A stretch of DNA of 64,000 bases, taken from NCBI GenBank assembly GCA_963666805.2, contig CAXXWR010000006.1, forward strand, positions 496,001-560,000, in the 5' to 3' direction. Each line of letters opens with the position of its first letter. Position 1 is the stretch's first letter. The notes below the pieces were generated by a model. It made no database searches. It worked only from the letters and a program-made list of their open reading frames with translations, and was not told where the DNA came from. Below, one piece after another: positions 18,908 to 27,291 of the stretch. The translations under genes were made by a program, and so were the position numbers. This DNA comes from Fusibacter sp963666805. GTDB taxonomy: Bacteria; Bacillota; Clostridia; Peptostreptococcales; Acidaminobacteraceae.

Positions 18908-20629
18908 ATGGGGAAAAATAGTAACGCCAATAAGCGAGTCTATAAGCGTTCTTCCCAGAAGGTCTATGTAAAAGGGCATTCTAAGAAGGAAGCGTTTTTG
19001 GAAATGCTTGCTAGAATTATTGCCATGATTTTTTATCCTTTTTATTTGTTATTCTCAGGGATATCAAAAGGCATTAAGAAACTAATTGCTCAAGTCAAAA
19101 ATATGAGTCATAAGGAAACTGTTGAAAAACAGGAACCTCATTACACTAAGAAGAGACCCAAGCAGGGTCATAAAGCTTCAAAATCTTATTCAAATTCAAA
19201 ATCAAATTCAAAATCGAAAAAACAGACATCTCAAGATCAATTAGAAGGTGTTTTTGATAAGTTAGGTGTTGCTGTAGCATCACTTAAGGATAAAATAAAG
19301 GCGTTGCCACAAAGCGTCAAAAGTCATCAAGGTAAAGAGACAACAGGTCAAAATGCATTTTTAGCCTTTGCTCAAAAAAACAAAGTGATTTTAAGTGGAG
19401 CATCCGCTCTTGTCATTGTTTTTATAGTCGGCAGCATTATTCTGTTAGGTTCAGATTCAATGAAGGATTCAGGTAATATTGCAGCGGCAGATGTGCATCC
19501 TATTAATATTGAAACCAATGCGGCATCAAAAGCACCCGCATTAACAGAAAAACCACAACTTGATGCTCAAATCAATTTTGCTTGTCTACCTGCTTATAAG
19601 CTAGTAGCGAATCAAAGTGTGCTGGGGTATTTTAAAACAGAAGATGAAGCACAGACGGTTCTAGATGATTTAGTAGCCACTTATATCAACTCTGAAAAAG
19701 AGGAAGGTGCTGAAGTTCTAAAGTGGTATTTTAGTGAAGATGTTAAAATTGAGCCAACTTATGTTGATGTAACTCGATTTGATGGTTATAGCAACTGTGA
19801 TGAGGCACTTGCTTATATTGTAAAAGGGACAAAAGAAGAAAGAACACATAAGGTTGAAAAGGGTGAAAACTATTGGGTCATCGCTAAGTATTATGGCATT
19901 AACCCATCTGATCTTGAAGCTGCCAACCCAGATGTAAAACCAGAAACACTTCAAATTGGTCAAGTTATCAGTTTGGTTGTTCCAAAGCCTCTTATTGATG
20001 TTTGTACAGTTGAAAAAGCACAATACAATGATGCGATTCCATATGAGGTAGCTTATGAAGACACCTCGTCATTATATAAAGATGAAACCAAGACAAAAGT
20101 CAGTGGTAAAAACGGTGAACGAGCTGTTGTAGCTGAAGTTTTCAAAGAAAATGGTCGAGAAATTAGTCGAAATGTTTTACAGGAGACTGTTATTTCTGAA
20201 CCAGTAACGAAGGTTGTGTACAAAGGAACTAAGGATCCACCACCTAAAATGGGAAGTGGTGTGCTTAAGAAACCAACGTCACGTGGCTCGGTAACATCGG
20301 AATATGGTTACCGCTGGGGAAGACTTCATGCGGGAATTGATATTGGCGTACCGGTAGGAACAGAAGTAAGAGCTGCAGATGGTGGTGTTGTCACTTATGC
20401 GGGCTATAGTTCTTCTTATGGTTATTATGTTATGATTGACCATGGTGGTAATATTACTACTGTTTATGCACATAATAGTAAATTGGTTGTGAGTAAAGGT
20501 GATAAAGTTTACCAAGGACAATTGATTTCTTATAGTGGGAATACAGGAAGAAGTACTGGACCACATGTCCATTTTGAAGTAAGAGTAAATGGTACACCAG
20601 TAAATCCTAGAAAATATGTTAATTTTTAA
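18908..20629 (+). CDS. M23 peptidase with LysM and G5 domains, paralogue with long cytoplasmic tail
   Basis: 573 residues. A highly basic, Ser/Lys/Asn-rich N-terminal region (repetitive around 85-110) precedes a TM segment at about 151-172. Outside the membrane it has the same order as the preceding gene: LysM (about 315-365), a G5-like domain, and an M23 peptidase with 'HAGIDI' and 'HVHFEV' zinc ligands. The M23 parts of the two proteins are nearly identical by eye, which indicates a tandem duplication. The long basic tail is absent from the first copy and may bind DNA, membrane or a partner (inference). Confidence 0.9.
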   Translation: MGKNSNANKRVYKRSSQKVYVKGHSKKEAFLEMLARIIAMIFYPFYLLFSGISKGIKKLIAQVKNMSHKETVEKQEPHYTKKRPKQGHKASKSYSNSKSNSKSKKQTSQDQLEGVFDKLGVAVASLKDKIKALPQSVKSHQGKETTGQNAFLAFAQKNKVILSGASALVIVFIVGSIILLGSDSMKDSGNIAAADVHPINIETNAASKAPALTEKPQLDAQINFACLPAYKLVANQSVLGYFKTEDEAQTVLDDLVATYINSEKEEGAEVLKWYFSEDVKIEPTYVDVTRFDGYSNCDEALAYIVKGTKEERTHKVEKGENYWVIAKYYGINPSDLEAANPDVKPETLQIGQVISLVVPKPLIDVCTVEKAQYNDAIPYEVAYEDTSSLYKDETKTKVSGKNGERAVVAEVFKENGREISRNVLQETVISEPVTKVVYKGTKDPPPKMGSGVLKKPTSRGSVTSEYGYRWGRLHAGIDIGVPVGTEVRAADGGVVTYAGYSSSYGYYVMIDHGGNITTVYAHNSKLVVSKGDKVYQGQLISYSGNTGRSTGPHVHFEVRVNGTPVNPRKYVNF

Positions 20630-20633
20630 AGAT

Positions 20634-20659
20634 AAAGCGAGTCCTTGGCTCGCTTTTTT
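20634..20659 (+). terminator. Terminator after the second M23 gene
   Basis: Stem AAAGCGAG / CTCGCTTT (20634-20641 with 20649-20656) followed by T's. It separates the hydrolases from walR. Confidence 0.88.
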
Positions 20660-20719
20660 GCTATATTTCGTTTAAAATAAGAACCATAGACTAGTGTTCT
20701 ACTAAAGGGGGACAAATCA

Positions 20720-21412
20720 ATGAGTAAAAAAATTCTAGTTGTTGATGACGAAAAACCTATTTCAGATATTATAAAATATAATTTAGTTAAAGAAGGCTAT
20801 GAGATTGATACAGCTTTTGACGGGGATGAAGCCCTTAAAAAGGTATATCAATTCCAACCAGATCTCGTTTTATTAGACGTGATGTTACCTAAATTGGATG
20901 GCTTTCAAGTCTGTCGAAAGATACGTGAAACTTTCAGCATGCCTATCATCATGCTCACTGCGAAAGAAGAAGAAGTGGATAAAGTGCTTGGATTTGAATT
21001 GGGTGCAGATGATTATATCACCAAACCTTTTGGCATGAGAGAGTTGATTGCCAGGGTTAAGGCTAATTTAAGGCGTGTTGAATTATCAGATGTAAAAGGT
21101 GAAGAAGGCAATATTATCAGTACAGGTAATATTTCTATTGATCTTGATCGTTATGAAGTGACATGTAATGAGGAGATTGTGGAGCTTACCTTAAGAGAAT
21201 TTGAACTCTTAAAGTTCTTAGCAACTCAAGCCAATCAAATTTTCACAAGAGAACAACTTTTAAAAGACGTATGGGGGTATGAATACTTTGGTGACATAAG
21301 AACCGTTGATGTAACCGTTAGACGTCTTAGAGAGAAAATTGAAGAAGACTCAAGTAACCCATCTTATATCATGACCAAACGCGGTGTGGGTTACTATTTT
21401 AAAAAAGGATAA
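20720..21412 (+). CDS. walR: Response regulator WalR (YycF)
   Basis: 230 residues, OmpR family. The receiver has D9/D10, phospho-acceptor D53 in 'LLDVMLPK' and K in 'ITKPFG'. The winged helix contains 'LTLREFELLKFLA' and 'RTVDVTVRRLREKIEEDSS'. The WalR assignment rests on high family similarity and on the downstream walK-walH-walI-walJ order. It controls cell-wall hydrolase genes and is usually essential in Firmicutes. An AAAGGGGG ribosome site precedes the ATG. Confidence 0.95.
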   Translation: MSKKILVVDDEKPISDIIKYNLVKEGYEIDTAFDGDEALKKVYQFQPDLVLLDVMLPKLDGFQVCRKIRETFSMPIIMLTAKEEEVDKVLGFELGADDYITKPFGMRELIARVKANLRRVELSDVKGEEGNIISTGNISIDLDRYEVTCNEEIVELTLREFELLKFLATQANQIFTREQLLKDVWGYEYFGDIRTVDVTVRRLREKIEEDSSNPSYIMTKRGVGYYFKKG

Positions 21413-21420
21413 ACACTTAA

Positions 21421-23172
21421 ATGTTTAGAAGTATACGTTCAAGATTTACAATTATATATATCTTGCTTGTATTTATAGCGATGCTTATTGCGGGGATGTT
21501 TATTATTCAAACTTTTGAAAATTACAATCTCAATGTGGCGTCCAGTCGACTAGATGACATAGCTCAGATTATGATATCTGAGCTATCTAAAATTCAGGAC
21601 GATAATCTGATGACGAATAAAGAGGGAATCCAATCTTCTATTGATAACCATGCTAATATTGGTCTTAGAGAAGAAATCTTTATCGTTGATTTTGACACGC
21701 AAAAAATTATCGCTTCAAGTGCTGAGGGAATCTCCGAAGAGGCTTCTGATGTCTTGGATAGTGAGTTAGTGATTCAAGGATTGCTAGGAAAAGAAGGCGA
21801 AAAAAACATTGAAATCAGTAACGCTGTAAGGACTAAAGACAAAGTCTACCCAATTCATTTGGGAGGCAAGATGGTAGGTATTATGTATTTGAGATATGAT
21901 CTCAAAGATATATATAATAGCCTTAATCAGATTCGTATGATTATTTTTCAGGCGATTTTGATTTCTTTGGCAGTGACCATTATTATAGGTTTTTTGATTT
22001 CTAAAAATATCACAGATCCTATCAATGAAATTACAGTAAAAGCTTCCAAACTCGCTGAGGGAGACTTTAATCAACTAGTAGAAGTGCGATCAGAAGATGA
22101 AATTGGGACGCTTTCTACAACGTTTAACTTCTTGGCATATGAACTTAAAAAAGGCGTTAGTGAAATCTCCAAAGAAAAAAGTAAGCTAGAGGCCATTATC
22201 AAGTACATGGAAGATGGTTTGGTGGCGATTAATGGTGAGGGAGATGTGATTCATTCAAATCCCAAAGCCTTAAAACTTCTAAGCATAGATGGTGAAATTG
22301 ATGATAACCTCATTGGAGACCTTTTGTCGATTTATAATTCAGGGAAGGGGATTGGTAGTAAAAACATGACTTACCGAGACCGTATTTTACGGGTCAATTT
22401 TGCGCCTTACCTGGATGACTTGTCTAATAAAATGGGTGCGGTCTTTGTTCTTCAAGATATTACCGAAGAAGAAAAACTAGATATGATGCGTAAAGAATTT
22501 GTTGCCAATGTGTCACATGAATTAAAAACGCCTCTAACCAGTATTAAAAGTTACACTGAAACCATTTTGGAGGGCTTAGTAGATGACCCTGAAATGGAAA
22601 GAACTTTTTTAAATGTTGTAAGTACAGAAGCGGATCGAATGAGTCGCTTGGTTAAAGACCTTTTAGAGCTCAGTAGTTTTGATTCGGATACGATTAAGCT
22701 TTATAAAGATGACCACAACATCAATCAACTGATTAAGAATTGTATCCTTAAAGTCAAGGTGACTGCCGATCAAAAAAAACAAGTCATTATCAAGCGTCTT
22801 CCAGAGGAAGAAATTTTGGCTTATATTGATTATGATAAAATTGAGCAATTAGTCCTAAATATACTTTCGAATGCGATTAAATACACGGGTCAAGAAGGAC
22901 TGATTGAAGTTGACCTCGCTCAAGGTCAGTCAAAAGACTTTTTTGACATTGTGATTAAGGATAATGGGATGGGCATTCCAGAAAAAGATCTCGAGCGAAT
23001 TTATGATCGCTTTTATCGTGTCGACAAGGCTAGATCTAGGGAACTTGGCGGAACGGGATTAGGTTTATCTATTGCCAAAGAAATTGTTGAAACACATGGT
23101 GGCAGTATTGAAATAAAATCTCAATTTGGTCATGGAACAAGTGTGAAAATAGCACTGCCTATGAATGCATAA
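21421..23172 (+). CDS. walK: Sensor histidine kinase WalK (YycG)
   Basis: 583 residues. TM1 is at about 10-30, then an extracellular sensor domain, TM2 at about 178-200, HAMP, a PAS domain (about 250-350), HisKA with His366 in 'VSHELKTPLTS', and HATPase with 'NILSNAIKYTG' and 'GGTGLGLSIA'. It starts 8 nt after walR. In the family WalK senses cell-wall status and phosphorylates WalR. The full set of signature boxes is intact. Confidence 0.95.
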   Translation: MFRSIRSRFTIIYILLVFIAMLIAGMFIIQTFENYNLNVASSRLDDIAQIMISELSKIQDDNLMTNKEGIQSSIDNHANIGLREEIFIVDFDTQKIIASSAEGISEEASDVLDSELVIQGLLGKEGEKNIEISNAVRTKDKVYPIHLGGKMVGIMYLRYDLKDIYNSLNQIRMIIFQAILISLAVTIIIGFLISKNITDPINEITVKASKLAEGDFNQLVEVRSEDEIGTLSTTFNFLAYELKKGVSEISKEKSKLEAIIKYMEDGLVAINGEGDVIHSNPKALKLLSIDGEIDDNLIGDLLSIYNSGKGIGSKNMTYRDRILRVNFAPYLDDLSNKMGAVFVLQDITEEEKLDMMRKEFVANVSHELKTPLTSIKSYTETILEGLVDDPEMERTFLNVVSTEADRMSRLVKDLLELSSFDSDTIKLYKDDHNINQLIKNCILKVKVTADQKKQVIIKRLPEEEILAYIDYDKIEQLVLNILSNAIKYTGQEGLIEVDLAQGQSKDFFDIVIKDNGMGIPEKDLERIYDRFYRVDKARSRELGGTGLGLSIAKEIVETHGGSIEIKSQFGHGTSVKIALPMNA

Positions 23173-23199
23173 TAAGCTGTAATGCTGTTTTAAATTGGC

Positions 23200-23232
23200 T
23201 GTAATATCCCTGTAACAATAGTCGTTTATAAT
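23200..23232 (+). promoter_or_regulatory. Perfect WalR box with -10 element
   Basis: TGTAAT-ATCCC-TGTAAC (23200-23216) matches the established WalR consensus TGTWAH-N5-TGTWAH exactly. A TATAAT follows at 23227-23232, with no good -35 hexamer at the right distance. The box occupies the -35 region, as expected for a WalR-activated promoter. It would drive the coiled-coil protein gene and possibly walH-I-J. Confidence 0.75.
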
Positions 23233-23277
23233 AGGACTAAGGTATTATGACCTATCATGTTTTTGGAGGAGTAGCGC

Positions 23278-24072
23278 ATGCGTTTTCGCAAAATAATCGT
23301 ATTTTCATTCGCAATGGCAGCATTAATGTTATCGAATATTACAATCGCTGGTACTAGTGTATCAAGTGACGATATTATCATTGCTGAACCATTAAGTGAA
23401 AATGTTTATAATGATAAATCACTGTTTGTAACAGTTAATATTAACAACCCAGATGTATACCTTTCTTTATCAGAGGACCCTCTTGAACTGGAGCTTATTA
23501 AAATTGAAGAGGTGATTCCCTTTGTAGATGAATTGGGAACAGAATTACAAGTGCCTTTAACTCGCATTACATCGAGTAGTATTGTGTCGGAAAAACTGGC
23601 AACAATACCTGAAGGCGATTTAGATAAAGAAGAAGTTGAAATTATCAATGACTATTTTAGTCAATTGGATCAAATAACGGCGCTTAGAAATGAAATTTCT
23701 GCTATGAATGAAAAGTACAACTTGGACACTCAGACAGAAGACAGTTTAAAAGTGGCAACAGACGAAGTTAAAAAAGCTTATGAGACTTATCAATCGCAGG
23801 TTGAAAAACTTAAAAACCTCAATGAAACATTTAAGGTTATCAAGTCAGAATATGCCAAACTATTTGAAGTGCCTCTTATTACAGAGAATATTAGCGTACC
23901 GAGTTTCCTTAAAGATGTCGGTAAATTGGATATAGGTAATTATAAGATTTGCATTAACAATAGTGATGAACAATGTCTAAAAGAATTTGATTTTAAAATC
24001 ATTGAACGTGATACAGCAATTAAACCAAGTATTCTGCCACCAGTCTCTTCGGATAAAGCTGGTAATAATTAG
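23278..24072 (+). CDS. Secreted coiled-coil protein of unknown function in the wal operon
   Basis: 264 residues with an N-terminal signal peptide (about 1-24, 'IIVFSFAMAALMLSNITIAG'). An extracytoplasmic domain follows, then a predicted coiled coil over about 115-200, and a short C-terminal domain that includes two Cys ('KICINNSDEQC') which could pair outside the cell. I do not recognise the family. GGAGGAG precedes the ATG. It lies between walK and walH, a position with no extra gene in the Bacillus operon, and behind a perfect WalR box. It is therefore likely a WalR-regulated wall or membrane factor (inference). Confidence 0.8.
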   Translation: MRFRKIIVFSFAMAALMLSNITIAGTSVSSDDIIIAEPLSENVYNDKSLFVTVNINNPDVYLSLSEDPLELELIKIEEVIPFVDELGTELQVPLTRITSSSIVSEKLATIPEGDLDKEEVEIINDYFSQLDQITALRNEISAMNEKYNLDTQTEDSLKVATDEVKKAYETYQSQVEKLKNLNETFKVIKSEYAKLFEVPLITENISVPSFLKDVGKLDIGNYKICINNSDEQCLKEFDFKIIERDTAIKPSILPPVSSDKAGNN

Positions 24073-24086
24073 TTAAAGGAAAGAGG

Positions 24087-25526
24087 ATGGAGTCTTTAAA
24101 AGAAAAAATGAAATCCATCACGCTTATAGGGCTCATCGTTATGGCCATCATACTTAGCCAGTATGTATTGCTTGGTAATTTGTCTTCTAGGACAGTTGCA
24201 AGTGGTGATTTAACTTTTGAGTCAAACCATGTTGAAGATTATATTAGCCCCCAAAGTTACTTGATTAGCTTTGGGGGTCTATCATATACAAAAGTTTATG
24301 ATAGCGATTTACAGTCAGATATATGGCAAGGTATACGTCCGTATATTCTTTCGGCATTGATGGATAAGCCCACAATTGAAAAGATTGATCAGGCGACGTA
24401 TGCTAAGGCATTTTCAAGTAAAAGCGTCTTATTACGGATGTCTTCAGGGATTTCTGTTTCTGATTATGTCAGTGTTTTAAGTGAAAACAATTGGCAGGAG
24501 CCGAGTGCACTCGTCGGGATTATACCCTACGAGTTTTTAGTGTGTTCAGAGGATCCCAATAGTCTCTATATTTATGATAAAAAGAACCAGAATTATTATG
24601 AATTAACGAGTTCACAAGTTAGCTTTGATGTAGGACCGATTGTAACAAAAATCAACCAGACAAACTATATTGAGTACCGGAAGATTTCGACGCGGTTTAG
24701 TCTGGAAAATACAGTAACAGAAGCTGAAAACCAGTTGAATTATGAATTGATCCCTTCACAATATGATGCTGTTATCCCGTCTATCAGGGTGAGTCGAGAA
24801 GTGATGCCTGACAGTGATCGCTTTGATGAAGAAATAAAGCCATTTATAAACGCTGTTTTTGGTAGTCGTATGGACTTTATTAAACGCTTAAAAGATATCA
24901 ATGGTTCAACAATTCTCATGTATGGTTATGGTGAAAAAGCGCTGACAGTTACGAAGACGGGGCAAGTAACTTATACTCAAAAAATAGATACAACACAAAT
25001 TACGGAAAGTTCATTTTCAAGTGGACTTAAGATCGCTGCGGGAGCAATTGAAGTTTTTGGGCAGTTGCCGTCAAAGGTGACCCTTGCCAGTTACGAAGAA
25101 GAAGATGGCCCGTTAAATGTTCAAAAATATCGTTTTTCTTATAAATTGGACCATTACAATGTAGATGCCGATTCAGGAGGAATCGAAGTGACCATTAAGG
25201 GTAACCAATTGAGCATGATTAAAAAAAATGTAGCCTTTTATAATGCAGAAACATCAGCAGGTATAAAAGAGCTTTATTCGATAGATAACTGTATTACAAG
25301 TAATTTCTTTCAAGTGAGTCTTTATTATTTACAGGATAATGATATTTACGATGCGTCACTCAATAGTATCCAGTACTATTATCCCATACGCAGTGCCATT
25401 GAGACGGTGGATATGTCTTATGACTTGAATGAGGATATTATGACACCCATATGGCGTGTTGTGATTAGTGGGCGAACTTATTATTTTAATGCTTATAACG
25501 GAGAGATTATTAAAACCTATAGATAA
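24087..25526 (+). CDS. walH: WalRK regulator protein YycH (WalH)
   Basis: 479 residues. A single N-terminal TM helix (about 10-28) is followed by a large extracytoplasmic domain. The gene order walR-walK-x-walH-walI-walJ and the C-terminal pattern ending in '...RVVISGRTYYFNAYNGEII' support YycH. In Bacillus the YycH and YycI proteins bind WalK in the membrane and modulate its activity. It begins 14 nt after the coiled-coil gene, with an AAAGGAAAGAGG ribosome site. Confidence 0.85.
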   Translation: MESLKEKMKSITLIGLIVMAIILSQYVLLGNLSSRTVASGDLTFESNHVEDYISPQSYLISFGGLSYTKVYDSDLQSDIWQGIRPYILSALMDKPTIEKIDQATYAKAFSSKSVLLRMSSGISVSDYVSVLSENNWQEPSALVGIIPYEFLVCSEDPNSLYIYDKKNQNYYELTSSQVSFDVGPIVTKINQTNYIEYRKISTRFSLENTVTEAENQLNYELIPSQYDAVIPSIRVSREVMPDSDRFDEEIKPFINAVFGSRMDFIKRLKDINGSTILMYGYGEKALTVTKTGQVTYTQKIDTTQITESSFSSGLKIAAGAIEVFGQLPSKVTLASYEEEDGPLNVQKYRFSYKLDHYNVDADSGGIEVTIKGNQLSMIKKNVAFYNAETSAGIKELYSIDNCITSNFFQVSLYYLQDNDIYDASLNSIQYYYPIRSAIETVDMSYDLNEDIMTPIWRVVISGRTYYFNAYNGEIIKTYR

Positions 25527-25571
25527 TTGAGAATGTAAAATAAAAGAATTCCTTAAGTGAATGGTGATGAG

Positions 25572-26426
25572 ATGGATTGGTCTAAAATTAAAACGGTCTT
25601 GATAGTAGCACTTGTAATAACGAACTTGCTTCTTGGAGGCATTATAATCAACGAAAAAGCGACCTATACAAAAGAACGTGAAGAAAATTTAGAAAATGTA
25701 ATAGCCCTCCTAAAGAGTAAGTCTATTGGCATAAGTCAAATGACTTTTGATTTTCCCAAGACGATTGATTCTATTGAGGTTGAATATGAAACCTATGATG
25801 ATGACGTCGTAGAAAGCTTATTAGGGGCAGACTATCGCTATGAAGATGGTGTCTATTTTAACAATAAAGCGCAAGTGACTCTTAGCAATACGAAGCTCAG
25901 TTATGAGACGGACGAGGCTAGTCAGATGCCGCTTGATTTTGACCTCGAGAAACAGGCAATACAAACTCAAACCCTTAGTGATAATTATAAAGAGATGATT
26001 GAAAATTTAATGACATCATGGGGATTTGATCAAGCGTATACGATCTCTAGTGGTGAACAGTATGGGGATTATGTGTCGATTGATTTGAATGAGTATTATA
26101 AATCTTATCAACTTGAAGATGCGAAAATGACATTAATCATCAATACGCAATCGCAAGAAGTCGTTAAATTTAATCGAACATGGATCCGAATATTGGATAA
26201 TAATATGACCTCAAAGTATGATATAATTGCCGTAGATAAAGCGCTCTTTTCAGTTCTTCCTTCGCTTAATCAAGGGGATGAAATTGACGCAATCCAGCTA
26301 ATCTATAAACTCAATGATAGTAACTTAATCGTCAGCAATCTTATCTCTGGTGAAGCCTTACCTTATTATTTGATTACCACTGAAACCGGAGAACACTATT
26401 ATGTTGAGGCGATGAGTGAACAATAA
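25572..26426 (+). CDS. walI: WalRK regulator protein YycI (WalI)
   Basis: About 284 residues from the ATG at 25572. A GTG at 25557 is in frame but has no ribosome site, and GGTGA precedes 25572 at short spacing, so the start is uncertain. A short cytoplasmic tail starting 'MDWSKIKTVLI' leads into a TM helix to about residue 22, which is the characteristic YycI start. The rest is an extracytoplasmic domain. It should act with WalH on WalK at the membrane. Confidence 0.83.
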   Translation: MDWSKIKTVLIVALVITNLLLGGIIINEKATYTKEREENLENVIALLKSKSIGISQMTFDFPKTIDSIEVEYETYDDDVVESLLGADYRYEDGVYFNNKAQVTLSNTKLSYETDEASQMPLDFDLEKQAIQTQTLSDNYKEMIENLMTSWGFDQAYTISSGEQYGDYVSIDLNEYYKSYQLEDAKMTLIINTQSQEVVKFNRTWIRILDNNMTSKYDIIAVDKALFSVLPSLNQGDEIDAIQLIYKLNDSNLIVSNLISGEALPYYLITTETGEHYYVEAMSEQ

Positions 26427-26469
26427 AAATGAGTGAACAATAAAATGAGTGAAAATAGAAAGAGGAATT

Positions 26470-27273
26470 ATGCCACTATCATTTTGTTCTTTAGCAAGTG
26501 GAAGTTCAGGAAATTGTCAACTGGTTGCTACAGAACGTACAAAATTACTCGTAGATGCGGGAATGAGTGGGAAGTATATCAAAACCTCCCTTGATAATAT
26601 AGATGTTGATATCAATCAAGTAAAGGGTATTTTATTGACCCATGAACATACAGACCATATTTGTGGGCTGGGCGTTTTAATGAGAAGACACCAAATGCCT
26701 CTTTATGTGACAGCTAAAACTTGGCAGGCACTTGAAGGAAAGATTGGAAAAGTAGATCCTTCACAGGTACACCTTTATGACACGATAGATAACATGGAAA
26801 TTGGTGATATTAGCATTCAATCTGCACGGATTTCACATGATGCAGTAGATCCACTGTGTTATGCCTTTATGCACGGCAAAGCAAAAGTAGCAATTGCAAC
26901 AGATTTAGGGATGATTTCACAAGAAGTGATTGACAAATTTAAAGACAGTGATTTGGTAATGGTTGAATCCAATCACGATATTGAAATGGTGAAGATGGGC
27001 TCTTATCCCATGTATTTGAAACGGAGAATATTAAGCGAACTAGGCCATCTCTCTAATGAAGATGCGGGTCATATTGCTAAAGAAATTATAGAATATGGTA
27101 AGGCTAAGCATATTTTATTAGCCCATTTGAGCAAAGAAAACAATGTTCCAGAGCTTGCCTATGAAACCGTTAAAAGTATTTTGACAGATTATCAAATTAA
27201 AGTAGGTGAAGATATTTCACTTGATTTAACTTATAGAGATCGTGTCGGTAAATATTACAAGATAAATAAGTAG
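26470..27273 (+). CDS. walJ: MBL-fold metallohydrolase WalJ (YycJ)
   Basis: 267 residues from the ATG at 26470, preceded by AGAAAGAGGA. A GTG-initiated frame at 26449 has no such site. The protein begins 'MPLSFCSLASGSSGN', the family N-terminus. The metal-binding HxHxDH motif is 'LTHEHTDHICGL', with further His/Asp at 'ISHDAVDP', 'ATDLG' and 'LLAHLSKENN'. YycJ proteins are predicted nucleases linked to DNA repair and cell-wall coordination. It closes the wal gene set. Confidence 0.92.
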   Translation: MPLSFCSLASGSSGNCQLVATERTKLLVDAGMSGKYIKTSLDNIDVDINQVKGILLTHEHTDHICGLGVLMRRHQMPLYVTAKTWQALEGKIGKVDPSQVHLYDTIDNMEIGDISIQSARISHDAVDPLCYAFMHGKAKVAIATDLGMISQEVIDKFKDSDLVMVESNHDIEMVKMGSYPMYLKRRILSELGHLSNEDAGHIAKEIIEYGKAKHILLAHLSKENNVPELAYETVKSILTDYQIKVGEDISLDLTYRDRVGKYYKINK

Positions 27274-27291
27274 TTCTTTGAGGAGATAAAT

